The translations under genes and the position numbers were made by a program. The notes beneath the pieces were generated by a model that worked only from the letters and a program-made list of their open reading frames with translations, was not told the origin of the DNA and searched no databases. Shown in pieces: positions 1 to 9,470 of a DNA stretch of 60,741 nucleotides. Within the stretch, counting starts at the first letter, position 1. Each line of letters starts with the position of its first letter. Source of the DNA: Syncephalastrum monosporum B8922 (taxonomy: Eukaryota > Mucoromycota > Mucoromycetes > Mucorales > Syncephalastraceae); assembly GCA_000697355.1 (NCBI GenBank), contig JNEN01000840.1:1-60741 (forward strand), given 5' to 3'.

Positions 1-420
1 CGAGAAGCCAGAAGCAGGCGACGATGCACCAGAAGGAAGTTGATGCGAACCACCAGGAGTGGCCGCAGAGGCGCCAGACGGGGCAGCCGGAGCGAAAGCG
101 GGCGAGAAGCCAAAGTTGGCAGGCAGCGAGGGGCCAAACACAAATGCCGACGAGCCAGACGCGACAGCAGTGGCGGGAGCCGGAGGAGAGCCAACGACGC
201 AAGAGCCAGACGAGGCGAACGGCGCAGGAGCAGGTGCGAATGAAAAGCCACACGAAGCGGCGACGGCAGGAGAAACAGGCGCAGCAACGGCGCGGGAGGA
301 CGACAAACAGGAGGTCGGCTCCTCAAGAATTTCCGCTAAGATGTCCTCGACATCTGCGTCGGCAATGGCGGCAGGGGCAGGGGCAGGGGCAGAAAAGAGG
401 CTTTGTGCGTTTGTGGACAT
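1..420 (-). CDS. Ala/Ser/Pro-rich protein with FG-like motifs (5' part; runs off window)
   Basis: Reading the minus strand from the ATG at 420 gives 140 open codons to the window edge, so the 3' part is missing. The product begins MSTNAQSLFSAPAPAP, followed by an acidic stretch (DADVEDILAEILEE, about residues 24-37). After that it is a low-complexity Ala/Ser/Pro/Gly region with scattered aromatic motifs such as GFSFAP, FVFGPS and NFGFSP. Codons are GC-rich, like the real genes nearby, and there is no stop. The scattered FG/FS pairs in disordered sequence recall nucleoporin-type or adaptor low-complexity proteins, but the spacing is not canonical FG-Nup and I do not assign a function. Plus-strand frames here are also open, which is expected of GC-rich low-complexity DNA; the minus frame is preferred for its AT-rich upstream flank and its start context. 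Confidence 0.55.
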   Translation of the reverse strand, partial: MSTNAQSLFSAPAPAPAAIADADVEDILAEILEEPTSCLSSSRAVAAPVSPAVAASCGFSFAPAPAPFASSGSCVVGSPPAPATAVASGSSAFVFGPSLPANFGFSPAFAPAAPSGASAATPGGSHQLPSGASSPASGFS

Positions 421-1150
421 TGCGTGCAATGAGGAACGATAAGAAAAGCGAAGAGAGAAGAAAAAAGATCTTACGCGCTGCTGCGCATACATGAAATACG
501 CGTTTTTTGCAGTTTTTTAAAGCCAGTGTGTGAGACATAAAGGTGTAATAAAAGTGTCATTAGGTTTCAATATGTCAGTTGACAGCATTCCGTGACGCAT
601 TGACTTGGAATTAGTTCTCTTTTTTCTCTTCTTTTGAAATGTGCTTAGTGAATGGACACGATCATTGACATGGCTCGTCGCCTGGTGCCTGAATCAGGTG
701 AAACGTGGAAACAGGGCAAGGTGATATGTTCCCATAGAAACAGACTGGTATGACACTACATCAGACGCACGGTATGTAGAGTATACCACTCGATAAAAAT
801 GAACAACCAGCGTTTGAGATGTAGACTTCTTGCATGCGTCGTCCTGCATTAAAGTTTGGTGCAACTTTATTTGAGTTGCATGATCCATTGACACCGCGCC
901 GCTTTAAATTATCCATTTAAATACATATGAAGAGGTACCACTCAGTATCAGGAACAACACATACTCTCGTAAATGGCCGTATGAGATAGTCTGTTTGTTT
1001 TAATAATAGGAATGCGCATACAACTGCAATTATGACCCTTGATATGATATTACGGTGCTTGAGAAAGATATACGCACAAAGATGGGTGTGAAAATTGTTT
1101 ATACAATCTTAGGCTCTATGTATAGAGCGGTCATGATTTTTTGGAGGATT
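421..1150. other. AT-rich intergenic DNA
   Basis: No convincing reading frame or splice pattern on either strand. It probably contains the promoter of the minus-strand gene that starts at 420. Confidence 0.5.
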
Positions 1151-1159
1151 CACTGGAGG

Positions 1160-1309
1160 TGTCACTGTTGAAAGTGTCATTGAGAGCGGGCATGTTTTTT
1201 GCTGTGTCATAGCTGTATTTTTGCGTGTCATAATGGCGGGCATGTTTTTTTTTCACAGTGTAGTAAAGGGCAGGCGTGTTTTTTGGAGTGTGTCATAATG
1301 CCCGCCACG
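1160..1309. repeat. Cluster of short degenerate repeats with an inverted GGCGGGC/GCCCGCC pair
   Basis: The motif GTGTCAT recurs at about 1174, 1204, 1225 and 1290. A GCGGGCATGTTTTTT-like motif recurs at about 1187 and 1236, with a degenerate copy near 1270. The last copy (TGTCATAATGCCCGCC, from 1291) carries the core in inverted orientation relative to TGTCATAATGGCGGGC at 1226. This looks like the decayed end of a small transposable element, but the family is not recognised. Confidence 0.4.
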
Positions 1310-1879
1310 ATGGATGAAATAGACCCGTACCTGCACACGAGAGATGATAAATGTTACGGCCAAAACCCCCTCCGCCTTGCGGCCAACACCCGTGCTAAAT
1401 TAGGATCGATTTGAGGCACAGCCTTTGTTGTAGCCTAGATAGAATGATTTTTCTATGCTGACTACAGCAAGTCGTATGCACATAGCTCTCCCCGAGGGTG
1501 GTTTGCCTCTGAAGATGTTTGATCACGTATATTGTATATGTGAAGCAACCGTCCATCCAATCATAGCAGTCATATTGACAGCTTACTCATCAAGGACGCA
1601 ACTACTAAACAGATAATCCTATACCACAGCCTGGTAGTTTTACCTCGCTTGCACCTCGCAGATTCCGGGCCGATCAACGCAAGAACTTGTGCAGGTACTG
1701 AAAAAAAGTACCATTCGATAGTCGAAAACCGCTTGCAAAGATTTCTTTCGTGAACTGTTTTCAGGCAGAGTTGCCAATCCATTTTACCGACTTGCTTGAC
1801 GCGGTAGTTAACGATAAAGTTCGTTCGTACCGTCGGTGGACGTTGACATTTCTTTGAAGCTGCAGCTGGGGAGGGGTTC

Positions 1880-2545
1880 TAGTTGACGAATGCGTGGGAA
1901 GTGCGCTTCTTCGCAATAAACATCTTGACGACATCATGGTCCGGGAGAGAGTGCCCAAATAACGTTAGCAATTGCTCGATCCGAAATATGGATAGAGTGC
2001 AGAAAGGAGAGACGTCGGTATCGGGTATAGCAACTGATAAGGTACTGCTGCAGATCAAAACGTACGACTTTGCCCAGAAATAACACAAGGTCGTGTGCAT
2101 CCAAGATTTGTCACCCAGCGGTTTGTATTTCGGCCATCATAGTCGACGGTGACACCTTGTCAATGCAAAACACGACGATCAAAGGATAAGTCTTGCATAG
2201 CTGCAAGGCACTTTGACCGTATTGCACAAGTCGTTGCATTGATGCCTCGTTGAACCACCAACTGCACTTCAATTAAAATTGGTGGTAGCGAGTTGTAAAC
2301 TATGGCAACACGTGGTACATACAGCACATCGCAACGAGATCCGTTAGGCCATTCAGTGCCTGCAGCAGTGTATGCACCACTTGGAACATCCAACAGTTCG
2401 CTGGCCACAATATCGACAACGCGTGCCGTTTTCAGGATTGTTTTGCTGAGCTGATCAGTGTCGGGCAATTGATCGCTGGGCACCTCGAAGTTAACAAAGT
2501 CGGTTCCCTTGATCACCGATTTCCGTCCATACATGGCTGGTTGGG
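1880..2545 (-). pseudogene. Degenerate PD-(D/E)XK-like repeat ORF joined to a Helitron remnant
   Basis: On the minus strand, about 125 codons (from about 2535 to 2160) follow directly on a Helitron fragment in the same frame. They contain SRCDVLYVPRV and, further on, LPPILIEVQLVV. This D...E-x-Q spacing is typical of PD-(D/E)XK nuclease folds, and I recall similar ORFs as dispersed families in Mucorales. The frame stops at 2160. A likely continuation (WAKSYVLICSS... to about 1880) lies in another frame, so the copy is broken. No catalytic claim is made: the match rests on motif spacing, not on an alignment. Confidence 0.4.
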
Positions 2546-2559
2546 GTCCGAATGTACCG

Positions 2560-3184
2560 CAGGAACGATGGATCATGCTGCTAAGCACCGTTCAATAAGC
2601 CTGGGTTCGGGTAGCTCGGCGCAGGTGATCGCATCAATGTCCTCAGTCGTCGAAGGTTTGTCGCGGGAAGCGGGGACGGCAAGGATGTGCGCGTGAGGTA
2701 ATCTGCGCTTCTGGAACTCAACGACATGGACGGTACCGAGGACAACTCCAAATATGTGCTTCTTCTCAATGTCCTCCAGCTGCACCTGACTTTTTGGTGG
2801 AAAGCACTGCAGATGATGTCCGGTCTATCACTGGCGACTTGCACGCGGTCCAGGGACTGCTGAATTTCTGGCCAGCTTGGATTACACGTCAACGTGATGA
2901 ACATATCTGGCTTTCCGAAGACGCGAAATACGTATGGCGCCTTGAAGTCGTTGCTGAATATAACGAGGACCCCCTGTGAGGGACGAAGGAAGAATCCCTC
3001 TGGAGCCCACTTGCCGGGCGAGAACAGTGGCACCATCAGCCTCATGAACCGCGTCGATTGCCGCCTCGTACAGATCAGTGCGCAAGCGATACTGCTGCTG
3101 GCGACCAAGCTTTAGTGTCTGTGTCTCCACTTGGACATAGTGATCAACCATGTACTCGTGCATCAAATGACCGGGATTGACCAA
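2560..3184 (-). pseudogene. Helitron Rep (HUH endonuclease) remnant, frameshifted
   Basis: Read on the minus strand, three frames in succession give recognisable pieces of the Helitron_like_N region. First comes NPGHLMHEYMVDHYVQVE with QQYRLRTDLYEAAIDA. Next is LPSSLTGGPRYIQQ, then in another frame FGKPDMFITLTCNPSWPEI with DRPDIICSAFHQK. Last is EFQKRRLPHAHIL with DIDAITCAELPEP, and MIHRSCG at the downstream end. The HxH of the HUH Rep motif (LPHAHIL) is still readable. At least two frame changes and the absence of any helicase part show that it is dead. It runs straight into the PD-(D/E)XK-like segment, so it is a chimeric or nested insertion. Confidence 0.75.
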
Positions 3185-3462
3185 GAGCTGACGTGTCGCT
3201 TCTGCGCCGTGTATGCGTAGAGCATAGGGGTGATCAGGCGCTTTCAGCTAGCGCCTCCAACCGCAGCGTTGTATTCATCGCCATCAGCAGGTGCATGAGT
3301 GACGCTAAGAATCGTTCGGGGTGACTGAGGACCGACGTTCGTTGTCGTTTTAAACGCCGCTCCGGCTTCAAAAAATTTTTTCCAGTGTTTTTTGAGTTTG
3401 ACACATCTCTTTCACTCTCTGTGATTTTTGTTTGCAAATGAAATAAAAAGCAGTAAAGCCTT

Positions 3463-3645
3463 TTATCTTGTTTGCAGTTGCCAGTCATTGTATTTTGTCT
3501 TTTGTATGAAAGCAAGTTCATTCGCTTTAGTGCGCACTAGCTCTACATAGCTTTTGTGTACATTGCCCTCATGGCGCTTGCAATACAAACCATCAGGATC
3601 GTCTTTGTTTGAGGGTGCATGCTTGTTTCCGTAGCGTGTACCTGT
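3463..3645 (-). pseudogene. Short coding-like fragment of a repeat ORF
   Basis: A minus-strand frame ends with CKRHEGNVHKSYVELVRTKANELAF and QKTKYNDWQLQTR, a charged helical segment that reads like real protein and lies beside the Helitron remnant. I suspect it belongs to a dispersed Mucorales repeat ORF, but I cannot name the family. The upstream part of the frame is AT-rich and not coding-like. Confidence 0.25.
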
Positions 3646-3747
3646 AGCCGATGACCCATATGCAAATACATTACATGATGTATAAAATAAATAATAATAA
3701 AATAAAATGATAGTTAAACGTCTATCTATGATGGAATGGGGGTATCG

Positions 3748-3750
<3 letters not shown>

Positions 3751-3799
<49 letters not shown>
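3751..3799. repeat. Compound (CA)n(GA)n microsatellite
   Basis: A run of CA dinucleotides passes into about 19 GA dinucleotides. It separates the repeat-rich segment from the first housekeeping gene. Confidence 0.9.
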
Positions 3800-3801
<2 letters not shown>

Positions 3802-4036
3802 GCATGCATCTGTCTATTAGTTCGGGACGATGGAACATCTATTCTATCAGTTCGACATTGCGGATGAATGTTTTTAGGTGAATGATTGGCTGTGAATGGC
3901 GCGATGAAGTCGGGCGGGAAGATAATATGGGAAAAGATCCAAGCCATTGAGCGAGGATAATCACCCCTTGCCCGGTCTGCAAGCGCGTGTTTTTCTCTTT
4001 TCCTTTTCTTTCCTCCACACTTTTTATTCTTCTACG

Positions 4037-5402
4037 ATGGCCGAATACAAAGCTCGCCAGGTCGGCGCCCCCAACACCCTCGACTACCGTGTCTACTTTG
4101 GTACGTCATAACTAAAAAATAAAATAAAATATGAAGCGTGTGACCTTGGTGTCATCTCATATCTCATCTCAACTCATCTCAACTCATCTTATTCCAATTG
4201 CAGAGAAGGAAGGCAAGCCGGTCTCGCCTTTCCACGACATTCCCCTCTTTGCCAACGAGGAGAAGACCGTCTTCAACATGGTCGTTGAGATTCCCCGCTG
4301 GACCAACGCTAAGCTTGAGGTACGCCGCTCATCGCACGCAGCAAGCTGTCATCTGACATGTTCTGTTTTTGGCCCGTCATCATCATGTAGATCAGCAAGG
4401 AGGATGCTTTCAACCCCATCAAGCAGGACACCAAGAAGGGCAAGCTCCGATTCGTCCGCAACTGCTTCCCCCACAAGGGCTACATCTGGAACTACGGTGC
4501 CCTTCCCCAGGTAAACACGCGGCTATATGTGTAGAGCACAGGCTCTAAATAAGCTATTCTTCTCGTGCTAGACCTGGGAGGACCCCAACGCGCTCCACCC
4601 CGAGACCAAGGCTCGCGGTGATAACGATCCCATTGATGTGATCGAGATCGGTGAGCAGGTCGCCACCGTCGGCCAGATCAAGCAGGTCAAGGTCCTCGGT
4701 GTCATGGCCCTTCTTGATGAGGGCGAGACTGACTGGAAGGTCATTGCCATCGACGTCAACGACCCCATGGCCCCCCGCCTCAACGGTAAGCGCAGACTGT
4801 AAAAAAGAACTCTGTGGACTCATCCCATTGATGCAATCAGACATCGAGGACGTTGAGAAGCAGCTGCCTGGCCTTATCCGTGCCACCAACGAGTGGTTCC
4901 GCATCTACAAAATCCCTGATGGCAAGCCCGAGAACGTCTTTGCCTTCAGCGGTGAGGCCAAGAACAAGGCAAGTCAATGTGAAAATGAGTATTCAACATG
5001 AGGGGGGTGTCTCATCATGGACCATCATGACCTACAGAAATACGCCACTGACATCGTGCTCGAGACCCACGAGGCCTGGAAGGGTCTGATCTCCGGCTCC
5101 GCTGACAAGAAGGACATTGTTGTGTATGTTATTCTTAAATAATCTTGAGCTGTGCCTGTATTGACTTTTGCTTATCATAGCTCCAACGTCTCCGTTGAGG
5201 ACTCCCCCTACAAGATTGCCGAGGATGACGCTGCCCTTGCTGAGGTTCCCGCTGTAAGTTTTTTTTTCTCAGTCCATTTGAACCCATGCTGACCTGCCGT
5301 CTTTTTTTTTTTCTTTTCCTTCTGTAGGAGAACGTCGAGGCCCCTGCCCCCATCGACCCCTCCATTGACAAGTGGTTCTTCATCAGCGCCCACAGCCTGT
5401 AA
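4037..5402 (+). CDS. IPP1: Inorganic pyrophosphatase (soluble, family I)
   Basis: Cytosolic enzyme that hydrolyses pyrophosphate to two phosphates and drives biosynthetic reactions forward. Eight exons: 4037-4100, 4204-4319, 4391-4510, 4572-4785, 4841-4968, 5038-5123, 5181-5253 and 5328-5402. The spliced protein is 291 residues, against 287 in budding yeast Ipp1. It starts [20 protein letters not shown]. The metal-binding PPase signature DNDPIDV is in exon 4, followed by the conserved [17 protein letters not shown] segment, and the C-terminus is [10 protein letters not shown]. All junctions keep frame. Intron 5 begins GCAAGT, a GC-AG intron. The gene is convergent with RPB7, with 279 bp between the stops. 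Family assignment is close to certain. Confidence 0.97.
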
Positions 5403-5681
5403 ATGTTCCAAAAGTAGACTCATTTTCTTCCTTTCATAAGCGAGCACCTTAGTTTGTTTGTCACAATAACACCTTTTTTTATGACAATCATCCAGTAATG
5501 AGTTTCTGAAAAGAGACAGTGTGAAGAAGAGGAAGAAGAAGAAGAGAAAGAGAAGATAGTGTATGTGAGTGTGAGAGAGGAGCTTTTTTTGTGTGTATAT
5601 GATGGTGTAAGTATGTGAGTGCGTGCGTTGAGTGAGTTTGTGTCTGTGTGTAATTTACAAGTGGGACCTCCAGGGTAAAGA

Positions 5682-6534
5682 TTAGATCGAAATAACACCA
5701 AGGTAATCTTCCTTGATAGTCCCAATGGCGAACTTGTATATCATGTTAACCCCAGTGAAACGAGTGGATGCACGTCGACAGCAAAAGTAAGATACTTACA
5801 ATTTCGGTCGCGTCGATACGCGTTCCCACCAGCTTTATCCGGACCTGCATATCCTTGTGGATCACCTATCAAGCTAGCGTGAGCAAATGCTCTACGGTCC
5901 ATGACTGTACGTTACCTGGTCATCGGATGAGTAGCATGGTGGGTTACCATTCGGGTCGTAATGCATGTCATTTGGTATCAACTATGACCGACACACAGAC
6001 ACAGGCAGATGTAAACCTTCATTATCATTCTCCTTACCCTGGGGAACTTACATGGCTGGATACAAAAACTTGTAAAGGACCCACGTCGGCAAAGAAACCC
6101 ATCTAGTAGATACACAAAAACAAATCGTGAGATGGGGGATATTCCCTATCCCATTGTGTCCGGTTTACCTTATTCACTGTAGTGACAATAGCGTCGAGCA
6201 CCTCGCCCTTGTAAGGTTTAAATACAATGGCTTGATAATTCACTTTGAACTCTGCCAAGCCGGATCCAGGGAGTACTTTGCCTTTACTAATGTTGGAAAG
6301 GGACAGTACGGTGATGATGTATCCATAGCGACCGGAACAAGTGCCTTCCACATCCTGGTACAACTTTTCTTTGATTTGTGTATGCATGTTGGGCCCAAAG
6401 AAAGAGGGATGCAGCGTAATGGTATGTACGAGATCTTTCTATAATGCCCAATAAGCCGTGGTTAGGTTTGCTCATAGTCACATTGGGCGCATCGACAGCG
6501 GATTGACTCTCGGAACACGTACTAAGAAGAACAT
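5682..6534 (-). CDS. RPB7: RNA polymerase II subunit Rpb7
   Basis: Rpb7 pairs with Rpb4 to form the stalk of RNA polymerase II, which binds nascent RNA and acts in initiation and mRNA decay. Exons on the minus strand: 6534-6523, 6438-6169, 6102-6052, 5981-5916, 5865-5800 and 5732-5682. The first coding exon is only 12 nt (MFFL). The spliced product is 171 residues, the same length as yeast Rpb7. It contains the N-terminal RNP-like half (KDLVHTITLHPSFFGP; FKPYKGEVLDAIV) and the C-terminal OB-fold half (MGFFADVGPLQVFVSSHLIP), ending FAIGTIKEDYLGVISI. The start is fixed by the MFFLKDL match and is reached only by splicing. It is convergent with the pyrophosphatase gene. Confidence 0.95.
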
Positions 6535-6560
6535 GGTGTGTGTGTGTGTGTGTGTGTGTA
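6535..6560. repeat. (TG)n microsatellite just upstream of the RPB7 start
   Basis: About 12 TG dinucleotides directly adjoin the RPB7 start codon on its 5' side, so on the coding strand this is a CA-rich leader. Confidence 0.85.
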
Positions 6561-7488
6561 TAGGAAAGAGGACGTGAAAAAGACTCGAATCGGACGGTAC
6601 GCGTACGGGATTATTGAAGAAAAGGAATAAAAAAGAAGTGGATGTTGATTCGATCGGATACTGGCCTGGCGCGCTCTCTTGCGTTCGAGATGGGATGGAG
6701 TCAGCTGTATGTGTGCGTGGATGTGTCTGCGTTTGCCGAGGTGGGATGGATATTATATATGAAATAGAAAAGATAGCAACTAGACAGGATCAATGAGCAT
6801 GGGCGTGACACGATCTATCCAAAAGAGACAACAAACCCCTCCTCTCTCGACTTTTTTTTTTCTTCTCTTGAATGAAAGCACACGCGCACAGTTTCTTACT
6901 CTCATCATTGCCTCTCTTGAAAGCGTCGATGTCGGGGATGAAAAAGTGTGACGACCACTTCTGGCCCCGCCTGGCTTAATGCGTGATAATTGAACAGATG
7001 CACCCTGCCCTCACTCTACTTTGCATACGCCAGTTCAGCAGCCGAAAAGTCTTCTTGTTTACGACGGAATCAGATGGAAATGCTTATTTGAGCATAGGTG
7101 TCTGTAGCTCGGATGACTAAGTCGAATGCATGCCATTTTGCAAGTAGAAGGAGAGGGGTCGGGGCACGTGGAGACTGTAAAGGAAGCCTGTCTTGTGCGG
7201 AGCACGTCTGAAAGCGTGCATTGGATAGCACCAGATCATGCTACTCTCTCTCTCTCCAAATATTCAAGGTTCAAGTGGATAAAGTGAAGCGATATGTCAA
7301 AAAGATAACACTGTTGATCTTCAGGTGGCCTCTCTGTTTGCCCCCACCAGAAAAAAACAAACTCCGTGCAGTGCGGTCTATGCAGGCTGCATCTTTCTCT
7401 TTCGCTCCACGCACACACGCCCTTCCCTTCCTCCACCCGCACACATACATATAGTATACACCTATAACATATATACCAAAGTGGCACA
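6561..7488. other. Divergent intergenic region between RPB7 and the RING-CH gene
   Basis: No coding signal. It holds pyrimidine tracts and probably both promoters. TATA-like runs near 7447-7475 (atacatatagtatacac) lie just before the RING-CH start. Confidence 0.5.
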
Positions 7489-8932
7489 ATGTCTCAGTCG
7501 CCTGATTCATTCCTCGACATGCACCTCCGTTCGCAGACGGACTCGTCTCAACTGGACGCCATGGCCCGCCATTCGCCCGAGTCCTCCCGAAACAGCGACG
7601 AAAAGAACGAAACACCACCTCAGGAGAGCAGCAAGAGCAGCAAGAGCAGTCAAAGCAAGTCAGGCAGCCCCGAGCCTCGGCGGTGTTGGATCTGTTTTGG
7701 AGAGGACGACGAAGACTCGGGAGCAGCGTGGGTGCATCCGTGCCGGTGTACGCTCGTTTCACACGAACAATGTCTGCTCGAATGGATTAATGAGAACCAG
7801 AAAGACGCACCGGGCAAGAAAGTGTTCTGCCCCCAATGCTCGGCGCCCTATGTCATTTCTGGCTCAAGCAGCCTGACGCTGTCTGTCTTGAGTTTGATTG
7901 ATACCCTCGTCCACAGCGCTGCGCCTTACCTGACCTTACTTGGCTTGAGCTGCTCCATCCTCGTTACGGCCACGACCTATGGGGCGTACACCGTCATGAC
8001 GTTGATGGGCCCCGAAGAAGGTGAGAAGCTGATGGGCAGTCCGTCCTCCTGGTCGTGGCGCACCTGGTTGAGTCTGCCGATGATCCCGGTCGTGTTGGTC
8101 TCGTCCCGCTTTCGGTGGGCCGATGGCTTCTTGCCTTTTGCTGCTGTCCTCTTTCTTCGTGCCACTGGGAACCCGCCCCACCAACTCAGGATCTCGTGGC
8201 CGCCCACCCCGGCTGCCACCCTGGGCCTCTTTCCCTGGGTCAGGTAATATATCATTTGGGGGCTGCATCCACCATCGATGCTTACTACTGACACTTGCTG
8301 CCTCTTTTTTGCTCTGATAGATTGCTCTACAACAATCTGTTCACGCTCGCGCAGTATCATCTCTCGCGTAAGATTATTCTGCGAAACCTTCGTCGGAATG
8401 TCAACCTCCAGCAGCAACAGCATCGGCAACAGCCGTCGTTGCCAGGGGATGGCAGGCCTAACAGTGTGGATCAGCAGAACCATTTGATGCGCAGCCTGCA
8501 AGAATTCAATCTGATGAACGGTATCGGTGACGAGGGGAGGAACCGTGGTGGTGTGTCGGTGATCGGCGCCCTCCTCTGGCCATTGATCAGCAGTCTAATT
8601 GGAAGGTACGTCGACACGAATGCGTTGAGTTGGATGGGGTGTGGCATGGCAACTGATACACACCCAAAAATCTAGTTGTCTCGCCCATTTGAAATGGATT
8701 CGGCACCTCTTCCCCGAAACGTTCCACCGAAATCTTCTCGGAGGGTGCCTCGTTGTACTCGCCAAGGTAAATCATCTCCCCCCCCCCAAAAAAAAAAACG
8801 CAATTATTTCATTGTAAACGTGTTTTACTTATGGATCAAAAGGATACGGCCAACCTTGTGTACAAATACGAGCGCATTCGTCAGCGACGATCACGACGCG
8901 TGCAGAATTATAGAGAATACAAGAGGGAGTAA
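7489..8932 (+). CDS. RING-CH (MARCH-type) membrane E3 ubiquitin ligase
   Basis: Predicted membrane-anchored ubiquitin ligase. Exons 7489-8243, 8321-8605, 8676-8766 and 8843-8932 give 406 residues. Residues 1-63 are a Ser/Glu-rich disordered leader. A C4HC3 RING-variant finger follows at about 66-118: CWIC, then WVHPCRCT, then SHEQCLLEWI, then FCPQC. Several hydrophobic segments come next (about 130-150, 155-175, 190-235, and another in exon 2 around LLWPLISSLIG), consistent with a multi-pass organelle or endomembrane ligase. The tail is Arg-rich (IRQRRSRRVQNYREYKRE). The architecture resembles mitochondrial MARCH5-like and fungal RINGv proteins; substrate and compartment cannot be read from the sequence. 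The start is the first ATG after the AT-rich leader. Confidence 0.88.
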
Positions 8933-9470
8933 TATGTTTGAAAAGCAAAGAGTCAAGCAGCAGCAGTGTGTGTATACCCCAGTTCTACTACTCCTCCTAC
9001 TCTTCCTTCCCCCTCCTCCTTCTTTAGCATTATGTTTTCTTCTTCTTGTAATAATAGCCGCAAGACGTAGGTAGTCTATCTCGTCCTTCTGTACAGCTAA
9101 TATATGTATGTATGTATGTAGTGTGAGTCCATGTGTATGAGACGATGATTTCCGGTTTGTTGTCGTGTTAGAGGAGAGCCAATGAAATTGATCAGATTGT
9201 TTGAGCGCAGACTTCTGCACCCCCCAGAGAAAGTCGCCGCCCGGGCTGACTGACGAGAGAGTTGAAGTGAAAGCTTGGAACTGACTGACTGACTGACTGA
9301 CTGACTGAGACTGAGCCCAAAACAAAAACTTACCCTTCCGTCACCGTCCACACGCACACACGCACACACACCCAACACCTCCCCAACCGCCCTTTCCGCC
9401 TCCAAATTGATTTTTCACTCTCTCTTTTCTTATTTCTTTTGCCTGCTCCCCTTCTCGTGTCAAGAGACCA
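8933..9470. other. Intergenic region with simple repeats
   Basis: Contains pyrimidine-rich stretches, a (TATG)n run at about 9104-9120 and a (CTGA)n run at about 9280-9309. No gene seen. It probably contains the INO80 promoter and leader. Confidence 0.6.

Noticed and set aside
24..494. Plus-strand frames of 127-156 codons over the first 500 bp
   Set aside because: They mirror the GC-rich low-complexity minus-strand frame, which has the better start context and continues out of the window.
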